From Bacteroidota bacterium (GTDB taxonomy: Bacteria > Bacteroidota > Bacteroidia > Chitinophagales > Chitinophagaceae), in NCBI GenBank assembly GCA_005789565.1, contig SXXL01000006.1, positions 1 to 64,000 on the forward strand: a stretch of DNA of 64,000 nt, read 5' to 3'. Below are positions 37,450-47,500 of the stretch, in pieces (positions within the stretch are counted from its first letter, which is position 1; each line of letters starts with the position of its first letter). Position numbers and translations under genes: made by a program. The notes under the pieces are model-generated. The model ran no database searches. It was not told the origin of the DNA and saw only the letters and a list, made by a program, of their open reading frames with translations.

Positions 37450-40400
37450 ATGCGACCCAATAATTTTTATGCGCTGCCTCGTCTTGTATTGGCTGTATGC
37501 TGCCTGATCCAAACCGCTGCGTTTGCCCAGGAGGCCTATGCAGGCGTACCAAAGTCCGTTCAATCGGAGCGATCTGACCGGATGAGTAGTGATTCGAATG
37601 CACCCAACACGGCCCTGTCGGCGGTGCTCAAAAAACTGAATCAGGAAAAAGGTATCTACTTCATGTTTACCGACCCGGCGATCGGTTCCACACAAGTATC
37701 GGATCCGGATTATCGAAAACAGCCCGAGGCCATCTTGGAAGAGATCACGCGTCCGGCCGGACTCGAATACAAGAAGATCGCCGAGAATACCTACGTGATT
37801 CGCTTGGCCAATCGCCCACGTACGACCGGCGACGAAAAGATGTACAAGTTCGATTCCATGACAGCCGAGGAGATACCGGTGAAAGGGAAAGTGTTCAATG
37901 CGAAGGATAATAGTCCGATCGAGAACGTCAGTGTCAAAATCGTGGGTGCTAAGAAAGGAACCACCACCAAGGCCGATGGCAGTTTTAGCATAACTGTTGA
38001 AAAGGGTCAGTCCCTCGAATTTTCCAGCGTGAACATGGTATCGCGTACGCTGAAGATCAATGATGCGAAGGAGTTGCAGGTCTTCCTCCAAGAATCCGAG
38101 AATAATCTATCCGAAGTAATGGTGGTGGCGTACTCGAGTCAAAAGCGCAGCACCTTTACGGGGGCGGCCACCAGTATCAAGACATCCATCTTGGAGAGTG
38201 CTCCCACCACATCGGTGCAGGAAAGTATACAAGGCAATGTGGCCGGGGTGCAGTCTACCAACGGTAGCGGTCAGCCCGGACAAGCTCCGGACATCCGGGT
38301 GCGCGGTATCGGATCCATTTCGGCTTCCTCCACGCCGCTCTATGTGATTGACGGAATACCCGTTGTCAGCGGTGATATCTCTGGGGGGAATACCAATACC
38401 ATCGCGGGGCTCAATCCCAATGACATTGCCAGCATGACCATCTTAAAGGATGCGTCGGCCACCTCTTTATATGGTTCCCGTGCGGCCAATGGCGTGGTAC
38501 TCATCACCACCAAGGCCGGCAAGGCCGGCAAGGTGAAGGTCAATTTTACCTATCAGCGAGGGTACAATAACTATACCATTCGGGAGCAGCAAAAAACATT
38601 GACGACTGCCCAGTACATTCAATATTACCGAGAAGGTTGGGTCAATGCCGGCAATCCCGTTTCCTCCTATGATTCCCTGTTAACCGCCAACCGAATCGAC
38701 ACCACCATCAATACCGATTGGTTCGAACAAGTACTGCGTCAGGGTAAATATTCACAATACAATTTGAATATCAGCGGCGGAACGGATCGAAATACCTATT
38801 ATATGTCTGGCAGCTATTACACCTCCGAAGCACCGACCAAAGGGGTCAATTACGATCGGGGTACTTTCCGGACCAGCCTTACCTCTGAGTTGTCGAAGCG
38901 TTGGTCGGTCAAAGGAAGTCTGGCCGGCAGTTACCAGCGCTCCACCAACTTCCTGGGAGGGTCCTTTTTTGGCAACCCAATTCGGGCGATGTACCGATTG
39001 GCACCGTGGTTACCTGTCTATAAGTCGGATGGAATAACGTATGAATTGGGATACAACAATGGATACAATCCGGTCGCCGTTATTGAGACCACGAAGCGCC
39101 TGGCACAGACCTATAACCTGGCGGCAAATGCCTCTACCACTTTTAAGATCCTTGAGGGCCTTCAATACGAGGGGAGTTTGGCCTTGGACTTTAACCATGC
39201 CTTCCGCAGCATCTTTTACGATCCCCGCGTCGGCAATACCTACATTGCGGTGGGCGGATCGGTTACGAACTACACCCAGGATATCACCAACTGGGTAGCG
39301 ACAAATATCCTGCGGTATAAACGAAATTTCCGGGATAAGCACGCCGTAGAGGCTTTTGCGGGATATGAGGCACAAAGTCGGGGTGACTTGGAAACCAATG
39401 TAACCGTGAATGGGATCGCGCCCGGTACCAGTACGCCATCCGGCGGGTCTTTGATCGAATCGGCTACCGGTACGGCAACCGGATACAAACTGGTCAGTAA
39501 ATTCTTGAACACCAGTTACGCCTTCCGCGATAGATATTTTGTGTCCGGCTCTATACGAGAGGACGCTTCCTCCCGATTTGCCAAAAATTTCCGGTCGGCT
39601 GTCTTTTGGTCTGCCGGTATCGGCTGGAACATCGCCAATGAATCCTTTTTTAAGTGGCGTGCGGTAACGGAATTGAAACTCCGTGCCAGTTACGGGTACA
39701 CCGGCAATCAGGGAATCGACAATTTTGAGTCGCAAGGACTTTACAGTGCGGGCGGGGACTATAATCAATCCTCCGGACTGACGCTGAGTCAACTCGCCAA
39801 CGACAACCTCACTTGGGAAAAAAATCGTCCGTTCAACATTGGGTTGGATTTCGTGGCCTGGAAGGGGCGCCTGTCGGGTACCTTCGAATGGTACTCGCGT
39901 GAATCCAGCAACCTCCTGCGCAGCCAGCCGGTACCCAGCACCAATGGTGTCACCACCGTTACCGTCAACAATGGGGCCATGAAAAATACGGGGGTGGAAG
40001 CGACCGTTTCGATGGTCCTGATCGCACCGACCAAGGCACGCGGATTCAAATGGACCACCGACATGAACATCACTTCCTTCCGCAATGAGATCACGCAGAT
40101 CGATTCCAACTTTTCGAATAATGCCAACTATCTGCGTCGGGTGGGCACCAGCTATTATACGCACTTCCAGCGCGGGTATGCCGGTGTGAATCCGCTCAAT
40201 GGGGAGGCCCTCTGGTATACCTCTACCGATAAGGAACAGACGACCAATAATTTCAACTCGGCCGTGCGAATCCGGTATGGGTCCGCCCTCCCTCGCTTCT
40301 ACGGCGGGATGTCTCATACATTCTCCTACATGAACGTTCGCCTCAGTATGCATTGGTTCATCAACTGGGGTAATTTCATCTACGACGATTATGGGTATTT

Positions 40401-40803
40401 GCAGAAGACCGATGCCAACATAGGCTTCTCGGATCAAAGCAATGGCATCAGTCGGTATGAATATGCCCGTCGTTGGACGACACCCGGTCAGGTTACGAAC
40501 GTACCGAAACCCGTCTTCCTCGGTTCCCAATCTTCTGCCGCCAGCTACGAGAGCACTCGATTCCTCTATGACGGTAGTTACATTCGGTTGCGCGACGTAC
40601 AACTTTCCTATAGTATTCCCAAAAAGTGGTTGGCTAAATACAAGATCAATACGGCCCGGGCCTATGTGCGCGGACAAAACCTCTTTACCTGGGTAAAGGA
40701 CATGGGGTATAATACCGACCCGGAAGCCGGCATCGATGGGGTGCTCTCCCAAAAACCCCCGGTATTCAATACGGTACTCTTTGGAATTGAATTCACCCTC
40801 TAA
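37450..40803 (+). CDS. SusC/RagA-family TonB-linked outer membrane protein with N-terminal STN domain
   Basis: STN-like LKKLNQEKGIYFMF...AGLEYKKIAENTYVI; carboxypeptidase-like domain; PDIRVRGIGSISASSTPLYVIDGIP, DASATSLYGSRAANGVVLITTK; C-terminal FNTVLFGIEFTL. Confidence 0.95.
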   Translation: MRPNNFYALPRLVLAVCCLIQTAAFAQEAYAGVPKSVQSERSDRMSSDSNAPNTALSAVLKKLNQEKGIYFMFTDPAIGSTQVSDPDYRKQPEAILEEITRPAGLEYKKIAENTYVIRLANRPRTTGDEKMYKFDSMTAEEIPVKGKVFNAKDNSPIENVSVKIVGAKKGTTTKADGSFSITVEKGQSLEFSSVNMVSRTLKINDAKELQVFLQESENNLSEVMVVAYSSQKRSTFTGAATSIKTSILESAPTTSVQESIQGNVAGVQSTNGSGQPGQAPDIRVRGIGSISASSTPLYVIDGIPVVSGDISGGNTNTIAGLNPNDIASMTILKDASATSLYGSRAANGVVLITTKAGKAGKVKVNFTYQRGYNNYTIREQQKTLTTAQYIQYYREGWVNAGNPVSSYDSLLTANRIDTTINTDWFEQVLRQGKYSQYNLNISGGTDRNTYYMSGSYYTSEAPTKGVNYDRGTFRTSLTSELSKRWSVKGSLAGSYQRSTNFLGGSFFGNPIRAMYRLAPWLPVYKSDGITYELGYNNGYNPVAVIETTKRLAQTYNLAANASTTFKILEGLQYEGSLALDFNHAFRSIFYDPRVGNTYIAVGGSVTNYTQDITNWVATNILRYKRNFRDKHAVEAFAGYEAQSRGDLETNVTVNGIAPGTSTPSGGSLIESATGTATGYKLVSKFLNTSYAFRDRYFVSGSIREDASSRFAKNFRSAVFWSAGIGWNIANESFFKWRAVTELKLRASYGYTGNQGIDNFESQGLYSAGGDYNQSSGLTLSQLANDNLTWEKNRPFNIGLDFVAWKGRLSGTFEWYSRESSNLLRSQPVPSTNGVTTVTVNNGAMKNTGVEATVSMVLIAPTKARGFKWTTDMNITSFRNEITQIDSNFSNNANYLRRVGTSYYTHFQRGYAGVNPLNGEALWYTSTDKEQTTNNFNSAVRIRYGSALPRFYGGMSHTFSYMNVRLSMHWFINWGNFIYDDYGYLQKTDANIGFSDQSNGISRYEYARRWTTPGQVTNVPKPVFLGSQSSAASYESTRFLYDGSYIRLRDVQLSYSIPKKWLAKYKINTARAYVRGQNLFTWVKDMGYNTDPEAGIDGVLSQKPPVFNTVLFGIEFTL

Positions 40804-40827
40804 TCTAATCGACCAAAACAAATCGAT

Positions 40828-42420
40828 ATGAAACGTTCCCTTGCTTTAGTCGGATCCCTGCTGCTGCTGACATTATCCTCTTGTAAAAAGGATTTTCTGG
40901 ACATGCGCCCGCAGCAAAGTGTATTCACCACAGATGTATTCTCCAGTTTGTCGACGGCCCGGGCCGCGGTGAACGGTTTGTATTCCCTGATGCAGTCGTA
41001 TAGCTACTATGGCCGTGATGCACACGTGATCCCGGAGATCCTGTCGGACAATGCGACGCGCAGCATCAAGTCTGGCAACCGGTACACTGGCATGAATACG
41101 ATGACATTTGCTTCCACCGATGCCAACGTTGGACGGATGTGGGATCAGATCTACCGGGTTGTGATCAATGCCAATGCCATCATCTCCAACGAGGAGAAAC
41201 TCCGGGGTATCGTGGCCCCGCTCGAACTTCCGGAGCTTTCGCAGCTGGTTGGAGAAGCTTATGCCGTACGGGCATTGGCCTATTTTGACCTGGCCAAATT
41301 CTTTTCCCGCCCGCTTAAATTCACAGCCGATGGATCACATCTTTGTGTGCCGTTGGTACTGAAGCAACCCACCACCGTGGGACAGCTTACCTATCCGGCC
41401 CGCAACACCGCGGCGGAGGTGTATGCACAGATCGATCGCGACCTGACCGATGCCCTGAGCCGACTGCCTCAAAATGGAAACGTAATAGTAAGCGGAGCGG
41501 AAAACGCTACATGGTTCAAAGTTCGTCTGAACCGGCTGAGCACGTTGGGATTGAAGACCCGGGTAGCCATCTACAAAGAGGATTGGACAACGGCCGCCAC
41601 CACTGCCACGGAAGTGATCAACTCCGGACGTTACACCTTGTATCCCTTTGCAAGCATGGTGCAGGATTTTCGTACCCCCGGGAACTCGGAAGCCCTCTTT
41701 GAGGTGGTGAACAACACGAACGATAACCCCGGTACCGACGGACTGGCCTATCTATCCAGTCAACAAGGCTACGGCGAGTTGCTGGCCACCCGTCAATCCA
41801 TGAACCGCCAAACCGGAACGACCGCGGCCACCTTTCGCGGGCTCTATGATGCCTACAGTGCCTCCGATGTTCGTCGTCAATTCATCGCTTTAGGAAATCG
41901 GAACTCGGTTGGTGGAGAGATCAATGTACCGCTGGCCCTGAAATACGTCAACATCGTGAATTACCAGGAGAATTTGAAGATCCTGCGTTTGTCTGAAATG
42001 TATCTCTCCCGTGCCGAAGCGTTGGGACGGCTCGCCTTGCAAAATGGAGATGCCGTAGCACTATCATCCTCTGTGGCTGATCTCACGCTGTTGCGCAACC
42101 GTCGAGATACCGCTACGATCAATCGTCCCCTCAATGTTACCCTGGCCGGAGTGCCACCCACCGGATCGATCTCACTGCCCGCCTATTTGGATACCGTGAT
42201 CCTGGAAAGACGGCGGGAATTGGCCCTGGAAGGTCAACGACTCTTCGACCTGAACCGTACCCGCACCAATTATGTCAAGATCAGTACAGCCGGAAGTGCC
42301 ACCTCTCGATTGATCGAATACAACATGGCACCGACCTCGTTCTTCAATCGCAGCATTCTGCCCATCCCCAATGGTGAACTGGCCGTGAATCCCAATCTGG
42401 TCCAAAATCCCGGTTTCTGA
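40828..42420 (+). CDS. SusD/RagB-family lipoprotein
   Basis: LSSCKKDFLDMRPQQSVFTTDVFSSLSTARAAVNGLYSLM; RLSEMYLSRAEALGRLA; LERRRELALEGQRLFDLNRT. Confidence 0.95.
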   Translation: MKRSLALVGSLLLLTLSSCKKDFLDMRPQQSVFTTDVFSSLSTARAAVNGLYSLMQSYSYYGRDAHVIPEILSDNATRSIKSGNRYTGMNTMTFASTDANVGRMWDQIYRVVINANAIISNEEKLRGIVAPLELPELSQLVGEAYAVRALAYFDLAKFFSRPLKFTADGSHLCVPLVLKQPTTVGQLTYPARNTAAEVYAQIDRDLTDALSRLPQNGNVIVSGAENATWFKVRLNRLSTLGLKTRVAIYKEDWTTAATTATEVINSGRYTLYPFASMVQDFRTPGNSEALFEVVNNTNDNPGTDGLAYLSSQQGYGELLATRQSMNRQTGTTAATFRGLYDAYSASDVRRQFIALGNRNSVGGEINVPLALKYVNIVNYQENLKILRLSEMYLSRAEALGRLALQNGDAVALSSSVADLTLLRNRRDTATINRPLNVTLAGVPPTGSISLPAYLDTVILERRRELALEGQRLFDLNRTRTNYVKISTAGSATSRLIEYNMAPTSFFNRSILPIPNGELAVNPNLVQNPGF

Positions 42421-43301
42421 TGCATATCCGGATTGTTTGGATATTGTGTTTGTGCGCCGCTGCCGCTGCCGCCCAGCCTGACCTGAAAAAGGCCGGCAAA
42501 CAGTCCTTTACCTACAGCGAGGCGTCTGCGGTTCGGGAAAAACCGATTCGTGTTTGGTATTATAGTCCCACCGACCGCCCCGACACCCTCCCAATCGTGA
42601 TCATGCTGCACGGCGCCGAGCGCAATGCCTCCGGATACCTCGATAGCTGGATCCCCGTCGCAAACCTGCACCAGTATGTGGTGGTGGCGCCCGAGTTCTC
42701 CAAGGAGGATTATGCCGGTGCCGCCCGGTACAACCAGGGCAATGTATTTAGCGAGAAGCAGGATGCCTTTCTTCCGGCCTCGAAGTGGACATTCTCAGTG
42801 ATCGAACCCTTATTCGATTTTGTGCAGCAACAAACCGATAACGGATATCCGTGGTATTATTTGAGCGGACACTCGGCCGGCGCCCAGTTCGTACATCGGT
42901 TTTTGTATTTCGTGCCCAACAACCGGGCACAGCGCGTCATGATGGCGAATGCCGGCTGGTATACGTTGCCTGATGCACAACTTGAATTCCCGTTCGGACT
43001 GGCCCGCACCCCTGTACAGGCCGACCACCTGCAAATGGTTTTTAATAAAGAGGTATATCTGGTGTTGGGTGAATCCGATACGGATACGACCAGCGCCAAT
43101 TTTCAAAAGGGATCCGAATACAACCGTCAAGGCTTGAACCGGTACGAACGGGGACGAAACTATTTTTCCCACTGCACCAAGCGTGCAGCCGATCTGAATA
43201 CTCCCTTTCGGTGGAGATTGATCTCCTTGCCCGGTGTGGCACACTCCAATGCAGAGACCGCCAAGGCCGCCGGTGCACTTTTTAAAATGAATCTTCGGTA
43301 A
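42420..43301 (+). CDS. Exported alpha/beta hydrolase (esterase-like)
   Basis: Signal peptide; LPIVIMLHGAERNASGYLDSW, YYLSGHSAGAQFVHRFLYF (GxSxG), VLGESDTD and terminal H; ATG overlaps the susD stop. Confidence 0.85.
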   Translation: MHIRIVWILCLCAAAAAAQPDLKKAGKQSFTYSEASAVREKPIRVWYYSPTDRPDTLPIVIMLHGAERNASGYLDSWIPVANLHQYVVVAPEFSKEDYAGAARYNQGNVFSEKQDAFLPASKWTFSVIEPLFDFVQQQTDNGYPWYYLSGHSAGAQFVHRFLYFVPNNRAQRVMMANAGWYTLPDAQLEFPFGLARTPVQADHLQMVFNKEVYLVLGESDTDTTSANFQKGSEYNRQGLNRYERGRNYFSHCTKRAADLNTPFRWRLISLPGVAHSNAETAKAAGALFKMNLR

Positions 43302-44533
43302 TGGTGAAGGGTATCAAAAATATTGTCTGCACACTTACCTTCTGGGTGCTCACCGCCATCTTCGCCGGGGCCTTGCTGGGGCATTTCTATCCGCAGATAG
43401 GCATGTCTATGGAGCCGCTGGGCAAACAATTTATCAATGTCGTCAAATGCTTCATCTACCCGATCATTTTCCTGACCATCGTGCTGGGCATCAGTAGCAT
43501 GAGCGATCTAAAACAAGTGGGTCGGGTAGGAGGGAAGGCCATTCTTTATTTTGAGATCGTGACCACCCTGGCGTTGTTGATTGGAATTGTAGTGGCCCAT
43601 TTCGTACAACCCGGTGCCGGCGTCGACACCGCATCGGTGACCCCGGTGTCATCAGTCGAAACCTATCAAAAAAGAGCGCAAGATTTTTCCTGGCTGCTCT
43701 TCCTCCGGGAGAACCTGACCATTCAGGTGCTGTTGTTCTCCATCGTCTTTGGCATTTGGCTAGGTCGATACAATCAAAAAGAACGCCTGATCAAGCCCCT
43801 GCAAATAGTCTCCCAATACGTATTCAAGGGATTACATATCGTGATGTATGCAGCCCCCATCGGTGCTTTTGGCGGCATGGCCTTCACGATCGGAAAATAT
43901 GGAATCGACACCTTGATCCCGCTAGCCAAACTGATGATCTCGGTCTACCTAACGATGGCGGTATTCATCCTGGTGGTTTTGGGAGGACTCTTACGATATT
44001 ATAAGATATCCATCTTTAAGTTCCTGAGCTTTATCCGAGAGGAATTGCTGATCGTATTGGGTACGAGCTCCTCGGAAGCTGCCCTGCCTTCGTTGATGGA
44101 AAAACTGGAGCGGATGGGTTGTCCGAAGCCGGTGGTGGGACTGGTCGTGCCGGCGGGGTATTCCTTCAACCTGGACGGCACCACGTTATACCTTTCCATG
44201 GCCATCCTCTTTCTGGCGCAGGCCTTTCAGGTCGATCTCTCATTTGAGCAAATGCTGTACATCACGGGCATACTCATGATCACCTCCAAAGGGGCCGCGG
44301 GTGTCACGGGCAGCGGGTTTGTAGTGCTGGCCTCTACGCTCACGGCGGTGCCGGTGATCCCGGTATACGGCCTGGCCTTGCTGCTGGGCGTCGATCGGTT
44401 CATGTCGGAAGCCCGTGCCATCACCAATTTCATCGGCAACGGGGTGGCGGCTGTTTTTCTGTCCAATCAGGAAAAAGTTTTCGATCGTGCAAAAATGGAA
44501 GAAGCCTTTACCACACATAAAACTCATTTATAA
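43301..44533 (+). CDS. Dicarboxylate/amino acid:cation symporter (DAACS family)
   Basis: VKCFIYPIIFLTIVLGISSMSDLKQVGRVGGKAILYFEIVTTLALLIG, LGTSSSEAALPSLMEKLERMGCPKPVVGLVVPAGYSFNLDGTTLYLSMA; ATG overlaps the esterase stop. Confidence 0.94.
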   Translation: MVKGIKNIVCTLTFWVLTAIFAGALLGHFYPQIGMSMEPLGKQFINVVKCFIYPIIFLTIVLGISSMSDLKQVGRVGGKAILYFEIVTTLALLIGIVVAHFVQPGAGVDTASVTPVSSVETYQKRAQDFSWLLFLRENLTIQVLLFSIVFGIWLGRYNQKERLIKPLQIVSQYVFKGLHIVMYAAPIGAFGGMAFTIGKYGIDTLIPLAKLMISVYLTMAVFILVVLGGLLRYYKISIFKFLSFIREELLIVLGTSSSEAALPSLMEKLERMGCPKPVVGLVVPAGYSFNLDGTTLYLSMAILFLAQAFQVDLSFEQMLYITGILMITSKGAAGVTGSGFVVLASTLTAVPVIPVYGLALLLGVDRFMSEARAITNFIGNGVAAVFLSNQEKVFDRAKMEEAFTTHKTHL

Positions 44534-44559
44534 AACCCTTTTGATATTTCTTAAATCTA

Positions 44560-47500
44560 ATGAATATGTTCACCTCCTCCTCACTCCGTTTCCTCTGTGT
44601 TTTTCTGTTTGCTTTGTGGACCACCACGTCTACCCGGGCACAATCGGTGATCTTCTCCGAAAATGCAGGTGTGCCAGGGGCCACTACCTTGGTTAATGCC
44701 TATACCGGTTGGCAAAACTTTGGGGTCCTCACATTTACCAACGGGGGGCAACCCACAACGGCGGACGTACGCACCACCAACGCGTCTGCTGGATACACGG
44801 GAGCCTCCGGGGGAGGAAACGTTTTTTTTACGGGCGTAGGGAGTGTGGTGGTAGGATTTGCGATCGAGGGAATTAATGTAGCGAACTATGTCAACCTTTC
44901 CTTGGAGTATGCTTACCGGAAGGAGTCAGCTACCGCTTTTCCACCGTTTGCCGTCGATTATTGGAATGGCACTGCTTGGGTAACCCTCGCCAATACGGCC
45001 ACTAACTTATTCAACGAGGCGGCTACGGCTGCGGTTGGCTGGTATCCAGCGAAGACGTTGGCCCTGCCGGCTGCCGCACAAATAAATGGACTCAAGATCC
45101 GGTTTACCCGTACCGGAACCAATACCAATACCACGCGTATCGATGATATCGTGTTGAAAGGTATCGATGCGAGCGGACCCGTTATCATTCCCAACACTAC
45201 CAGCTTCAATGGATCATTTGGTGCTTACAACGTAGGTAGCTCTTCCCCTTCTTCCTCCTTCAGTATTCAGGGAGCGAATTTGGGTGGCAGTTTAACGGTG
45301 ACCCCGCCGGTGGGTTTCGAGATACGCACCGGGGCTAACCCATTCTCTGCCAATCCGCTCGTATTTACACCGTCGGGCGGTGCAGTTCCTCTGACTACGA
45401 TCGATGTTCGCTTCACGCCCACTACCTATGACCGGTTGGTTGGCAACGTCACCTGCGTGTCGGCCGGTGCCACCACCATCAATGTTCCCGTCAACGGCTA
45501 TGGTGCGGTCAAAAACATCGCGAGCGGAAACTGGAGTAATCCCACAACCTGGGAGGGGGGCGTGCTTCCAACAGCCACCAAAAATGTATATGTAAATAGC
45601 GCCTTTCCTGTTACGATCGATATTCCCAATGCCGAGTGTAAGACAATCGATTTCGATGCAGCTGGTAGCAGTGGCTTACTCATCATGGCCTCCAACACCA
45701 GTGCCCTGAATGTGTACGGTGATTTCAATTTGGGCAATACCTCCCAACTGGTTTTCAATACCTGGCCCGCCGGTGCGAAACTTCGGTTTTCCGGTAGCGC
45801 GGCCACGCAAATGATCAGTGGATTGAACACCAGTACGACCAATTCCGGCGGCATCATGGAATTAGAGGTGAATAAATCAGCCGGCAAACTCACAACCCAG
45901 GGAAACAATAGCAAGCTCACGATCGGTACCAGCCTGAATATCGTTTCGGGTACGTTCGAGTTGGGACTGGCCGACGATCTTTTCGGACGAGACCAAGCGG
46001 GTGCCAGTACACAACCCTCTATCACCGTTCAATCGGGTGGAACCTTCACGATCGTATCGAATGGTGCCTCCCAAATCAATGCCGGCAGCGCCTCAACCGG
46101 CGGTAAGATCGGAAAGATGACCCTCTATGGTACGGCAGAGCTCTCCACCACCAGCAGCGTGGGTCTGCAATTCAGCGACATCGATGTTGAATCGGGGGGC
46201 ATTCTTCGATTGATGCCAACTTGGTTTACCAGTAGCACCATTGCGTTCAATGCGGGCATCATCACGGTGAAGTCGGGCGGAACCCTTCGCTACTCCACCA
46301 CCAGCAACGTACTTTGGAATCCGGCAACCTCGGTAGTTATGAACAGCGGCAGTGTACTTAATATCACGACCACCACCTCACCTACCTTGCCCGTCACCTT
46401 CACTGATAATGGTGCGACGTGGCGATATAACTATGCCGGGAACCAAGATGGGGTAGGTATCAATGCCCGTGACATCAAGAACCTGGAACTGGCGGCCGGG
46501 GGCGTAAAAACCTTAGCTGCAGCGGCCATCAACATCACCGGAACCCTCACCTTGTCGGAGACCACCACCCTCGCATCGGGTACGGGTAGCCTGTCCTATG
46601 CAGCCAGTGCCACGCTTCAATACGGAAGCGCAACACAGGTCGATCCGCAAGTGACCTCCCCCAATGAATGGCCCGTTGCCGCCGGTCCCACGAATGTTCG
46701 CATTCAAAATGCCGGCGGCGTAACGCTGCTGAGCAACCGTTCCCTTACCGGAAATCTCGACCTGGTCAATGGTATCTTCTCTCTTGGAAACGAAAATTTC
46801 TTTACGGGTACAACCAGTGGTGCTTCATCCTCCAGCTATGTTTCGACGAGCGGAACGGGTAAGTTTTTCATCAACTCGGTAGGGGCAACCTCGGTCTTAT
46901 TCCCCGTCGGGAACGGTAGTTATACGCCTATCCTGATCCAAAACAACGGCACGGCGGATTATATATCCGTTTACGTAACAGCTATCCCACCCACCGGTGC
47001 CAATGTGCTCAGCAGCGTAAACCGTACTTGGTATATTGACGAGGGTACGCCTGGTGGAAGTGAGTTGGATCTGACTTTTCAATGGAACCTCGGGGAGGAA
47101 AATTTCAATTTCAACCGAGGTATGGTCACGGGCTATCGGGCGAACGATCTCATTGGCAGTGCCGGTCCGGCCGCCGGAACAGGCCCTTATACGAAAACAT
47201 TCAACGGGGTGACTACCCTGGGCGAATTCGGAGTCATCAACAGCCCCAACGATATTTCACTCAACGCTCTGGTGTCGCCCAGTACCGGTGGCTGTAAAAC
47301 TGCGACGGAGAGTGTCGTAGTGGCCATCAAGAACAACGGTACGTATCCGATCGATTTCAGCAAGAACAATGTTGTCGTAACCGTCACCGCAACCGGTGGA
47401 TACAGCAGCACACAAACTCTAAGCAGCGGAACGCTGGCAGCGAATGCCATTCGAAATGTAACCTTACCGGCTACCATCGATATGAGTGCCGGCGGGTCCT

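Noticed and set aside
39010-40821. 603-aa minus-strand ORF antisense to susC
   Set aside because: Shadow ORF opposite a clear SusC gene; no domain motifs seen in its translation.
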